Positions 33,655 through 45,400 of a stretch of 64,000 nt of DNA are shown one piece after another (position 1 is the stretch's first letter; each line of letters begins with the position of its first letter). The translations under genes were made by a program, and so were the position numbers. The DNA is from Bedellia somnulentella. Its lineage: Eukaryota; Arthropoda; Insecta; Lepidoptera; Bedelliidae. Below the pieces are notes generated by a model. It was given only the letters and a program-made list of their open reading frames with translations. It was not told where the DNA came from and did no database searches. The DNA lies in assembly GCA_963576735.1 (NCBI GenBank), contig OY755175.1, forward strand, positions 1,628,401-1,692,400. The letters are read 5' to 3'.

Positions 33655-34175
33655 TAATGAGTTTTTTTAAAGTCATATTTGTTTAATTCGCCGTGTAGTG
33701 TCGGCTTAGAATAGCACAACCCCGTTTCCACCGATGGGTGTACGTAAGAGGCGACTAACGGTATTGGGGCTTTTAAGGGATTTTCGGGCAATGCGGTTGG
33801 AGACCCATCACCAACAACCTTTACTTTACTATCTTTCCCCATTTATTTTCCAAAATAAGCTTAGGAATATCTAATTCCTGAGCTCTGGTTCTCCTTCTAG
33901 GGATTTATAGCCGTGAGTATATGTAATGTTATGTTATGTTGTTAAATTTGTCGAGGTTATTACACGGTGAGGGATAACATCATGACTAAAGCACGTGGCT
34001 TGGTTATACTTAGTCGTGAGGCAGTGTATTCGTACAAAGCCGAGATAAGCCTGCCTCATGCGCATGCTCTGTCCAAGTAAAACATAGGTATACTCTGAAT
34101 ACCACGTGATCAAAATATCACGTGATGTTTAGAAATATTAGTACCGACGGGAATTCGTCGTGAAGGTTGAGTAGA
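33655..34175 (+). mobile_element. SINE-B host of a nested SINE-A
   Basis: Two SINE-B pieces (about 33655-33689 and 33936-34175) separated by SINE-A. The right part carries CGGTGAGGGATAACATC, GAGATAAGCCTGCC and ends TTCGTCGTGAAGG. Confidence 0.7.
33690..33935 (+). mobile_element. SINE-A nested in SINE-B
   Basis: SINE-A body with a tail of ATGTT units instead of TATG. SINE-B sequence lies on both sides (TTTTAAAGTCATATTTG on the left, CGGTGAGGGATAACATC on the right). Confidence 0.85.
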
Positions 34176-34486
34176 GTTTTTAATATTGTTTGCTCTTTAT
34201 TCGCCATTCTCATTTGAGACGAACAAAAGGCTCTAGTTCGAGTAGCTGGTTTTTTACAATCAATTTTCTATCAACTTTTGTTCGGGATCGCAACTCATGT
34301 TAGCAACCTGAGAGGCAACAATAAATGTGGATTATTCATGCATTACAAAAAAAACATTGGTTACAAACCAAACGCTAAAAGTATATAAAACGATATCTAG
34401 AGCGTGACTAAAACTTGGTTACAACAAGAGAAATCATCTAGAGGAAATCTACATTGCTAAGTTATAAGTAGTGTAGTCGTATCATC

Positions 34487-34705
34487 ATCAGCCTATAGAA
34501 GTCCACTGCTGGTCATAGGCTTCCCCCGAAGATCTCCACAACGACCAGTCCTGTTCTGCCCTCATCCAACGGCTTCCCGCGACCTTGACCAAGTCATCGG
34601 TCCACCTCGTGGGAGACCTACCCACACTGCGTCGTCCGGTAAGTGGCCGCCACGCCAGAACCTTCGAGCTACAGCGGCCATCGGTTGCAATCAGTTTTGC
34701 AATTC
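34487..34705 (-). mobile_element. Repeat E copy
   Basis: ATCATCATCAGCCTATAGAAG, GTCCACTGCTGGTCATAGGC and a GC-rich body (CAACGACCAGTCCTG onward). The 75-codon plus-strand frame here is antisense to the repeat. Confidence 0.7.
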
Positions 34706-35351
34706 CTCGGGCTATGTTACAGCTAAGGCTAAAGTATATTTCAAACTATGTTTTACCTCCTTCTGTTACACTACGTTACTGTAACGTAACTTTTATTATA
34801 TTTCGTGCTTAATTTTCAACATGATAATTCAGAATACATATGATAAAACATGGTAAAATGTGACTAAAAATATTGTGTTAACACTCATTCCATTTCGATC
34901 ATAACTTTTCACACATCGCAAAAAACAATTCTGACATATATTAAATTAAATTGATCCGTACTCTTCACTTACTCAAAGCTCCCAAGATATAATAAGTTTC
35001 TATTTAAAAGTATTGAGGCTATTGATAGAGAATAATAAAGAGGGACAGTCTGGAGCTGACAACAATAGGTGAGGAGGTCTGAGGGTGAGGGATGCATGTG
35101 GATGAGGGTTCAGATAATGTGCTGGAGACGGCTTAGCGTCTAGTATCAATATTTGTAAGCTCTGTCGAGATTTACTAAGTTTTTGGGTAAATTTGATAAA
35201 AGTTATCTGTTAATGATAGTAACTGTAATTTAGTGTTAATATTGATTGTATATCATTCATAGATATATATTTTTTTATTTGCATCGATGTGTTAGTTATT
35301 TTTATACTACTGGTTTGTCACATAAACAAATTTTCTTCTTTTCTTATAAAT
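34706..35351. other. Intergenic, nothing recognised
   Basis: AT-rich spacer. Confidence 0.45.
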
Positions 35352-35364
35352 AAATAAACTTTTG

Positions 35365-35614
35365 CCGTGTAGTGTCGGCTTAGAATAGCACTACCCCGTT
35401 TCTACCGATTGGTGTACGTAAGAGGCGACTAACGGTATTGGGGCTTTTAAGGGGTTTTTGGGCGATGCGGCTGGAGACCCATCACAAACAACCTTTACTT
35501 TACCATCTTTTCCCCACTCAATTTCCGAAAGTGGCTGAGGAATTTCTAATTCCTTAGCTCTCGCTACCCCTTCTAGGGATTTATAGCCGTGAGTATATGT
35601 TATGTTATATGTTT
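35365..35614 (+). mobile_element. SINE-A with target duplication
   Basis: Flanked by an exact 13-bp repeat AAATAAACTTTTG (35352-35364 and 35615-35627). The tail is TTATG-type. Confidence 0.92.
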
Positions 35615-35784
35615 AAATAAACTTTTGAAGTATTAAGAATAAAATATCGTGCATCAAAACACCGATGGATGGAAAAGGCTTGAGGTTTGTAAAGATTGAT
35701 AGTTCTGCCCATCGTGGTGGAAGCTTAGCCACTTAGGCATGAAATGTATGTATGTAGTATCTACTTGTAAAAACTGTTCTCCAT

Positions 35785-36085
35785 ACATAGGTATCGTATG
35801 AGGTAACTAAGGCAGTTAATTTAAATCTTTTTGTTCATGAAAACCTCATGTGGGGATTATTACTAATAAATAAAGAATAAATAAAGGAAAGAAAAATCTG
35901 TGTGTGCCTGTGTCGAAATTTTTCTTTCCTTTATTTTTTCTTTATTTATTAACTAAGGGACTTGTGTATATTTTTTTATGGTGTTCGATATGACTGAAAT
36001 GAGAAACTTACGTAAAAAAACTTTATTTCATCATCTTCTTTGTCTCAACTACCAAAAGCAGCCAAGGGGTGCTTGTGCTTGGTCT
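35785..36085 (+). mobile_element. Decayed SINE-A split by a SINE-C copy
   Basis: Loose SINE-A matches (TCGTATGAGGTAACTAAGG on the left; TTTATTTCATCATCTTCTTT and TACCAAAAGCAGCC on the right) separated by SINE-C at 35815-35950. Confidence 0.55.
35815..35950 (+). mobile_element. SINE-C, partly palindromic copy
   Basis: Flanked by near-identical AACTAAGGCA and AACTAAGGGA (35805-35814, 35951-35960). The 5' block matches SINE-C. The second half is an inverted pair (AATAAAGGAAAGAAAAAT against ATTTTTCTTTCCTTTATT) and can fold into a hairpin. Confidence 0.75.
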
Positions 36086-38194
36086 CTATTTCTTAACATC
36101 TCCCTTAATGCTCACTAAAATAAGCCAAATTTTCGAGTAGTATTGAATGCACAGACAATCAATCAATGATTGACAATAATGACAAAGAACCACTCTTCGT
36201 AAGTCGCATTCACTCAGATCCAAATCAAGATTATATCATTCACAAACGTCCAACTCTATAATGTATTAAACGCCGTTATATTTAGTGCGACAAGGTTCCA
36301 AGGTCCAAGATATTTGTGCGCCGATGAATCCTTGTAGTTATGCAGAGCCATGGCGGTTAATCTGTTTTTCGGGATCACACTCTAAATAGGAGATGTGACA
36401 AGTAAATGATTGTCATTACTGTTTGTGATCGGTATCGATGTAATGATTAGGGATGTGCTTGGTTTTATCGATATTTTGTATGCTTTGTACGCATCGATAT
36501 TTTGTTGTTATGTGTATTTTTAATAGTAAGCGTAATATAAAATTTAAGAAAGGTTTGTAAGTATAATTTCTTGCTATTATTTGTGATTGTATTCTGTGTA
36601 AACGTTTTCTTACAGACAAATATTTATTTCAAACTTTGTTGTCGTTGTTTGGTTGTCGTTTCAGGTTTTCTTGACTATAAATATTGGTTCTATTTAAAGT
36701 TGTGAAATTAAAATTGGTTATATAGTTCTTTATTACCTTTAGGGATAAGATATTTATATAGAGTTGTGTCTTAGAAAATTAGATAAGTATTATATTTTAT
36801 ATTGAGTTATATTAAAATAACAAAATATTTTACTAAAAAACATACCAGAGAAAATCACAAATTATTTATATCACAAATAGTTTCAACTCAAAGAATAGTT
36901 AAAATTACAACTAACTTATATGAAATCTCAAGGCACGTCGATAAGCCATTCCCATCACTACTCGTTTGGGTCCGATCTTGATTCCTCCAAGTGTTCCTGT
37001 TGATCTTTTTGTTGGCATTTAAGGAACAATGGCGGTCAGAATAATTCTATTATTAGAATCAGACGCAGATGACTTTTTATTGATTACTCAGTATTTCATA
37101 AGAACGTAAATTATTTTAAGACCTTTTATCTCTCACATGGGAGTTCGGATAATCTCTGAAGAAATATCTTGACTCTTTTGTTTCGAATAAAAAGCTTAAT
37201 TGTTCAATTTGAAAGTGACATTGACGTTTGGTATAAAAGAATGCCTGTGTGGTACTAGTTTTAAGAATATTAATAGAGTAGTTTTATGGTGTGTCCTTTT
37301 AATAATCATAATGTCTCTTAAATGCTGCCTTATTACTGAACGCCTTATATCCATAACCTATAATATAAAGCCAAGATATTATATTCTTATTTTAGGGTTA
37401 TTTTAGTTTTTAGAGTTAGAGAAATTCGGTTTGGTACTAATATAAAATTCAATAATAAAAGAATTTACTACATTTTAAAAAACTATGCAAAATGCCTACG
37501 CTAGAATTTCTTAAAGTATTACTATTCATTTCCTTTTTTGAGTAACTTCCGTGGTAAGCAATCCAATTTTTTGCTTTTATAACATGTGGAGGATTGTGAA
37601 TGTTGGCCAAGGAGTTGCGATTTATGTGTGGGTATGTGATAGAATATCAGTACTCCAACTCATACATATAGCTGAATGCAAGTTTTTTTTATGTAATTGG
37701 AGTTGAGTTGAGATGAGAGAAATTTATATAAAACCTGATATAAATTACGTATGGTTTGATATGTGTAAGAAAATATATAACAAAAAACAGTATCATGAGT
37801 CTGATTCAAGTTCTTTCTGAAGTAAAAATATAGATGAATATCGCACGAAATACTAGGCATAACAAGAGTCCAGTTTAATATAGCTCAGCAAACATAATTC
37901 AATAATTTTTATGCCCAATAAATAGTCGTAAACTGGTGATTGAGGAGGACCCTTTTAATGACTTAATCACAACGACTGTTCCCTTTTCACGTATAAACTG
38001 TTTAATCACGTGATTAAGAATATTAAATGTGTATTTTGCAACGGTTTTTGTATTAAGTGTTAGATTGACACTACAACACTTTTACATCAGCTAGTTTTGA
38101 AGGCTGAAATGTTTTAATTGATTTTGCAGAACAAACCTTTGGACAATTAATGATATACGGACATTTTTGTAAGTACCATGTTCTTGAATATAAG
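36086..38194. other. Long unannotated stretch
   Basis: About 2.1 kb of AT-rich DNA without recognised repeats or coding signal. Confidence 0.45.
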
Positions 38195-38755
38195 GGCATA
38201 ATATACGGATCAAGTTAGTCTCAAAGTAAGAGCAGTTTCACGACTTTTCTTTGAGATTAAATCTATCATGTATTGTATACTAAATTATTCAGTTGAAATT
38301 AACGTAAAAGACTAAGAAACAATACCGGATTCGAGAGCAACCTCCCAACCTCCAACAAAAAAAATAATTTTTTAATTAACAATAATAAAGGTCTGATATA
38401 ATGTCTCATGATCATGATTTCTGTAAGTGATAAGTGTTATTTCTGTAAATTACTTCTCTTTATTTCAAACTTTAACTCTGTATTTATAATATTACTTGTT
38501 AGTTTTCCCTTTTGTAACTTTTCATATTATTATTTTATATTATTTTCTTCGTTTTTTTTTAGTTTTAATATTTTACTTATTTAATTTTTAATAAGTTGTG
38601 TATACATGTTTTAGGATGAAGAACAATTTTGTATGTATAATATGTTATTTTAAATTGATTGGAATCTGTTTTGTGTACCTATTTTAATAAAATAAAAAAT
38701 AAAAAAATAAACCCAGAACCTATCCACTAGGCCATCGACATCGTCAAATCATTGT
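38195..38755 (-). mobile_element. SINE-D-like remnant split by a polyadenylated insertion
   Basis: Minus-strand TGGCCTAGTGGATAGG (A-box-like, near 38730) and an altered B-box region near 38330 resemble the head at 27192-27262. Between them is an AT-rich insert ending in AATAAAATAAAAAATAAAA (about 38680-38700), which looks like the 3' end of a retroposed transcript or LINE. Confidence 0.4.
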
Positions 38756-39017
38756 CACATGGGCCGAAGAAATGGATTAAGACATTCCTTGATCCTCTTT
38801 AAAATATAATACCTTAACCACATTAACAACTCAAACCAGACAAAGTAATAATAGAGTAAGACCAAACCGTACAATAGCTACTATACTAATTGATATTAAC
38901 TAGTGTAACATGGTCAGGAAGACTGCTATAACCAAATCTCTTTATCTGGTAATTAGCAGGTATGGATCAAACTGGATTGTGTAGTGGAGGTGCAGCGTGT
39001 ATTACCTGTAATATAAT

Positions 39018-39274
39018 ACATACATACATACATACATATACTCACGGCTATAAATCCCTAAAAGGGGTAGCCAGAGCTAAGGAATTAAAAATTCCTCAGC
39101 TACTTTTGGAAAGTTGAGTGGGGAAATGATGGTGAAATAAAGGTTGTTGGTGATGGGTCTCCAACCGCATCGCCCAAAAATCCCTCAAAAGCCCCAAAAC
39201 CGTAAGTCGTCTCTTACGTACACCCACGGGAAGAAATGGGGTAATGCTATTCTAAGCCGACTCTACACAGGAAA
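39018..39274 (-). mobile_element. SINE-A with target duplication
   Basis: Flanked by an exact 11-bp repeat TGTAATATAAT (39007-39017 and 39275-39285). Forms a head-to-head inverted pair with the next copy. Confidence 0.92.
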
Positions 39275-39310
39275 TGTAATATAATGAAGTTTACATATTG
39301 TAGATATAGT

Positions 39311-39558
39311 GCCGTGTAGTGCCGGCTTAAAATGTCACTACGCCTTTTTACCCACGGGTGTCGTAAGAGACGACTAAGGGTATTGGGGATTTTTAATGGA
39401 TTTTTGGGCGATGCGGTTGGAGACCCATCACCAACAACCTTTATTTTACCATCTGTTCCCCACTTAACTTCCAAAAGTGGCTGAGGAAACTCTAATTCCT
39501 TAGCTCTGGCTACCCCTTCTAGGGATTTATAGTCGTGAGTATATGTATGTATGTATGA
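39311..39558 (+). mobile_element. SINE-A, near-complete copy
   Basis: Full-length, with the GTGCCGGCTTAAAATG head and TATG tail. Lies 36 bases from an oppositely oriented copy. Confidence 0.9.
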
Positions 39559-39984
39559 TATTAATAATACGCCAGATATAGCCCAAACAGTACTCGCACA
39601 AGTCTCGCTGTTTAATCATATATATTATAATAAATTAATGTAACAATACCTAATAATTTTGTGATGTTTCTAAATCTACGTCACCGTTTTACCTACTGTA
39701 TTTTCTTTAGACAATAAAAACTGGAGTGCTAGAAATGCTCTGATGATACAACAATACCCCAACAACGAGTGCTAACTGCTAAAACAAACAGCATGTTATA
39801 ACCTGGGCTGTAGCTACTCAGCTTCTGTGTGCGGAGTCGGAACCTTTAGGGTAGGATAAATAGAGGTTTTCTGAGAAATTTCTTAAGGCCTTAAACACAT
39901 ATGATGTCTTTTTGTTTCAGAGACAAAAATAAAGTTGCAAAAGTGGGTTAAAAACCGTAATAAAAGTTTGTATTAAAAGTAAGA
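39559..39984. other. Intergenic, nothing recognised
   Basis: No repeat or coding signal seen. Confidence 0.45.
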
Positions 39985-40088
39985 AGAAAGTAAATAAAGC
40001 TAGAGAGGTTTGCCAGGAACGTAAAAAGTGGCGATTGATAGTCTTTGCCTACCACAATGGGAAATAATGGCTTGAGTATATTTATTTA
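39985..40088 (+). mobile_element. RTE LINE 3' tail fragment
   Basis: Last 100 bases of the RTE family with several substitutions, ending GGCTTGAGTATATTTATTTATG. Confidence 0.75.
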
Positions 40089-40915
40089 TGTATAAAAATA
40101 TTTACGAAACGACAGGGGTTGAACTGGATCTTACTATAGAGATACTATAGATAGTCTGCCTGTCCCATTGGTTACGATTTGGCTTCCATCTCAGCTTTTA
40201 TTAGTTAGTTTTAGTTTAAAATATTGAAATCGAATTTGCTATTAACTAGGCGAACTGTTATAGTATTACTTGTGCTTGACACAAAAACCTACGTTTATGA
40301 ATTTTATGACTTTCTTAGGTGATCATTTCAAACGTTATTCAAAATAATTTCCAATAATCAAAACACATCACATACAATGTACAGAGTTCTACAATTTAAT
40401 GAATAATACATTCAACAATAGAATAACTAACATACCATCTTGCTGTTAACAATACACATTCGCCTCCTTTCAAAACAAGCTACTATCAATCTTTTTAATG
40501 GAAATAGACGGTATAACAAAGTATTATATCAGTCACCTTATTATGTATTGAATGTGTCCAGACTTGTCAATCAACGTTAGAGAAACTAGTCAAAAGTTGT
40601 CCAAAATCGCATCGGGCCCGCTGACCCATGCTAACGATGGTGACCAAAATCCTTCATATTCATTGCTTTGTGTTCACAACGGCTTGGTAAAGTCACAAAG
40701 AGTTTGATCCATTTTTGGGGAACAGTGCCTTGAGAATGAAATTCTTTATTTTGAAATTAGAATTGTTCATTTATCGCCTTTTGATTTTTTATTAGATTTG
40801 CCTGATATGGAATATGGTGTGAGTTATGTATTGAGTGGTTTGCTCAGTATTTTCTTTAAAGTGTTTGTTCGGATGATAGTAAGAATTTATGTCTCATTTA
40901 CCATTACAATCTTAG
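40089..40915. other. Intergenic, nothing recognised
   Basis: No repeat or coding signal seen. Confidence 0.45.
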
Positions 40916-40928
40916 TTTTCTATTCTAT

Positions 40929-41021
40929 ATCTATTTTATTCAGGATCGTACAAAGTGGCGATCGATAGTTTCTGCCTACCCCAATGGGAACTAACGGCGT
41001 GAGAATATGTATGTATGTATG
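40929..41021 (+). mobile_element. Very short RTE LINE insertion with target duplication
   Basis: Only about 80 bases of RTE 3' end (from CAGGATCGTACAAAG to the TATG tail), flanked by an exact 13-bp repeat TTTTCTATTCTAT (40916-40928 and 41022-41034). Twelve unexplained bases sit at the 5' junction. Confidence 0.85.
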
Positions 41022-41284
41022 TTTTCTATTCTATGAATTGTTAAATTATAGTTTTGGCCTAAGAGGTACCTGACTGAATTGAAATCGCAAAGAAACATTT
41101 AAAATATTGTTTACTGCTGACTGTATTTTCTATTACGAGACTTTTCATCAACGATTTTATGGAGTGAAGCGAAGCAAAGACTTTTGAAAGTTGTGTTCTA
41201 TAATTCCATAAGACAGTAAATACGAATCAACTATTGTGTCATCCTAGCCAACCTCATACTTTGCATAGCACATTTTTTATTAGA

Positions 41285-41472
41285 TCTAAATATGTCGTTC
41301 AGATTCGCTCTATATATTGTTATTTTTATGTGATCAAACCATCTTAAACTTACATTTTCTATATTTTTAAGAAATCATCTTTCATACCGCACGTTTCACA
41401 AATCACACCGTTTCTCACTCGATCACATTATTTAACATTACAACTTTTTGGACGGACCTCTTGTAATAATAA
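41285..41472 (-). pseudogene. Decayed RTE LINE fragment
   Basis: Antisense match to the RTE block from the RGRPRR region to the VNAVEM region, with many substitutions. Confidence 0.6.
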
Positions 41473-42283
41473 CTCGTAAAATAGGTTTACTAACGAATAT
41501 TCGATAAAAATGATTGTGTATTCCAAACTTTGAAGGAGCACGAGGTAAGAATTGTATCGTTTATCATGAGCAGTGTATTTTGTTATTGTTATGAAATACC
41601 GGACATATGTAGCTGAAGGTTCCATTGTGCGAAACCAGTTAATAAATTTAGGGAAAGGGTTTTGTTATTATAGGTCATTGTCTAATTTATGTTAGGATCG
41701 CGGTGGCACAGTAAGTGAACTCTTGAAGTAAGATTTGGTCGCGCTAAAGTTGGGTTAGAATGAATTCATTCTGTTTATTTACAGAGTTTTTGTAAATAGT
41801 GATAGGGGATCTGTGGTATTTTAAACTATTGGTGGTTGATATCATTTGGGGTAGTCTCCAACGATCGTTTGTTTTACTTTATTCTTTCTTTTATGGTACC
41901 GCCATTGTCGTTACATAACCCCTTTTTTTGGATTAGTTCAATTTAATCTGTCCTTAATAGAAAAATTACTAAAGGAAAATTAAAATACTAATATTTCTAA
42001 TCTATTTTGGTTTCATAATTAAAAAAAAGCTTTTATATACAACAATCCATTAAACAAATTTATTTTTTTAGTCTAGTCCTTAAACACTTGATTGACAAAG
42101 TATCCGTAATGCAGTTTTAATTTCGAACTATAAAGTTAAGCAAGATAAAACAAAAACTTACAATTTCCATACATATCTCTCCTGATCCTTTCACTTTTAC
42201 GATCAAATTTTATATGTGACTATACTGTGCCACAAATTATTCGGGCACACAGTGTCTATTCCTTGTTTCCCATACTAGGGGCA
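41473..42283. other. Intergenic, nothing recognised
   Basis: Spacer between a decayed RTE piece and the intact LINE. Confidence 0.45.
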
Positions 42284-42483
42284 CAAAAGATAAAAAAAAA
42301 AAAAAAAAAAAGATAAAAAATATTTATTTCAAAATAAAAAGAATTGTTCTCTATTTTTTGAACGTCACAAACTTACGTATAAGTTAAATCTTACTCTACT
42401 GACTCTACTTCGGATTCGGAAGGTGTATTGTTGCGAGAAGAACCCGTAAGAAACTCAGCAACACACATCTTTTCTTAGTCAAA

Positions 42484-45400
42484 TTACAATATTGGTGTAT
42501 GTCTGGAAATATCCTGAATAGAGCCCTGGTGACACCAAGCAGTTTCATCTATCATATAATCATTTAAACTGTAATAAGCTTTTAAATGAAGACTGCGTTT
42601 TATAATTACTTTGAATTTCTTTTCTGTTAGATTCAAAATGTCATCAGGTATTTTATTATAAAATTTTACACATAACCCCATAAAAGATGTATTTATTTTT
42701 GACAATCTGTACTTTTGAATTGAAATTTTATTATTATCTCTAAGACTTCTAGTATGTCTGTCACAGTTTTTGGAAAATGCTTTCAAATTTTTTCTCACAT
42801 ACATGATGTTTTCATAAATATATTGACATGGCAGTGTCATTATATTTATGGTTTTAAACAATTCTCTAAGGGAATCTCGTGAACCTAAATTATAAATAGC
42901 TCTTATTGCTCTTTTCTGTAAAATGAATATTGACCCAACATCAGCAGCTCTGCCCCAGAGTAAAATGCCATAAGACATGATGCTATGAAAATAACTATAG
43001 TAAACTAAACGAGCGGTCTGTACATCAGTTAAATGTCTTATCTTTCTAACGGCATAGGCAGCACTGCTTAGCCTGCCAGCTAGCGCGCTAATGTGGGGTC
43101 CCCATTGGAGCTTTGAGTCCAGATGTATCCCTAAGAAAACTGCGCTATCCGTAAATGGTAATTTTTCATTATTTAATGTAATTTCATTATCAACACTTTT
43201 AACATTTGGTAATGCAAATTTAATACATTTGGTTTTTTTGGCATTTAGTACAAGATTATTTGAAGCAAACCATGTTTGAATTTGGGAAACTGCATTATTT
43301 ACATCGTCAATATTTTCCGAATTCCTTTTAACGTCAAAAATTAAAGAAGTATCATCAGCAAATAATACTATTTCAGACCTTTTCTCGACCATGAACGGCA
43401 AATCATTAATATATACTAGAAACAAAAATGGGCCTAATATAGATCCCTGTGGAACACCCATTTTTACATGAGTTCCAGATGATTTTATTTTATCGATTTG
43501 CACTTTTTGTATTCGATCTGAGAAGTAGGACTTTATTAATTTAAGTGCGTCACCTTCGATGCCATAATGTCCCAATTTTATGAATAAAATATTATGATCC
43601 GCACAATCAAAAGCCTTTGTAAGATCGCAGAACAAACCGATTGCATCATTCTTAAGTTCCCACGAACCAAAAATATGTTTAATTAGGGCAACGCCTGCGT
43701 CAGTGGTAGAGCGGCCTTTCGTGAAACCAAATTGTTTAGGGTGAAACAAATTGTTGGAACTAAAATGCAAGAGCAGTTGATTAAGCATAAGTTTTTCAAA
43801 TATTTTACTCATAACCGGTAGTATAGATATAGGCCTATAACCTTCAGGATTATTTTTATCACCTCCAGATTTTAGTAAAGGTACAATTTTACTATGTTTC
43901 ATGAGATCTGGGAAGATACCATTACTTATACATTCATTAAACATTTTCGCTAAATAAGGAGCTATTATTACAATAAAATTATGGCATACTTTTACTGACA
44001 TACCCCAGATATCCTCAGAATTTTTCAATTTCAGTGATTTAAACACTTTAATGATATCTTCGGGACTGACAACTTTAAAATTAAATATAGATTTACAAAT
44101 TGCAACGTTTTGTTGCAACAGCTCTTGAGCTAACGTAGCAGATGAATTTAAGTGTTCAGTGGTCTTAAAAGGTATATCAGCAAAATATTTTTCAAAAATA
44201 CAAGCAATTACATCATTTGAAGTAGTCAAACCTCGATCAGACCGAATACAAAAGTCCTGATCACATGATTTGCTTTTGCCAGTTTGAGTGTTGATAATGT
44301 TCCAAACGGTTTTTACTTTATTATCAGATGTTTTAATACGTTGGCTCAAGTATCTTGCTTTAGCCTCCTTACAAACTTTATTAAACATTTTTGAGTATTT
44401 TTTTACATATTCTATAAATTCATCATTATGTGAGAACGCTTTTTGATCGTATAAATCAAATAGTATTTCTCTAGATTTATATATGCCTGGTGTTGCCCAC
44501 TCACTAAATTTAAATTTATTACATATAGTTACATCTTTAATAGTAAATATTTTATTAAATTCGTCTATCAGTACTTTAAAGAAAGTATTATAACTATTAT
44601 TTGGATTTTTATTTATTGAAGAAGTGGGCAGCTTATAACTGATTAAGTTTATATATTTTTCAACTTTGAAAGCAGTGATACTCCTTTTTTTAACTATAAT
44701 TTTTCGGTCTGGTGCCTTATGTGGAAAGTTTACAAAAAGACCACTGTGATCAGATTTTAGTTTATTTATTACAGATTTACTTATGAATTCAGCATTTGTA
44801 AATACATTATCTAAACATGTTTTGGTTCTAGTTGGTTCCAAGAATAAATTTTCTAAATTAAACGATTGGAATAAACTCATCAACCGTGTTTTCTGAGTAC
44901 TATCTTTTAAGAGATCTATATTGAAGTCTCCACAAATAATTAATTGTTTTTTACTCTTGAAAATTTTAGTTAATACATCTTCCATTACACTTTCAAATCT
45001 TTCATAATTTTGACTATAGGGGGCTCGATATACGCTTACTATAAAGTAGTTTAGTAACTCTATGCAGGATATCTCCACGACTTGCTCAACGCTCAGTTTT
45101 ACAATATCCTCACGATTTTTACATTTAATACTATTTTTTATAAATATAGCGGAGCCACCACAGGCTTTAGAATTGCGGCAGTAGCTACTAGCTAAGTTGT
45201 AATTTTGAAAACCAAATATGAGCTCGCAATTCTTAAGCCAGTGTTCTGAGACACAGAAACAATCAATTTGATATCTTTCTAAAAACAATTCAATTTCTAA
45301 TTCTTTACAAGAAAACCCCTGAGTATTTTGAAATACTAATTTAAATTGTGGGTCTCCTTGTAAAGCACGGTTTTTAAATATTTTGCCAGAAGAACCTCCT

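Noticed and set aside
45288..45288. TTG at 45288 as the start of LINE ORF2
   Set aside because: Endonuclease-like residues are already encoded upstream and the frame is open back into ORF1; a TTG start in a eukaryotic element is less likely than frameshifting or reinitiation.
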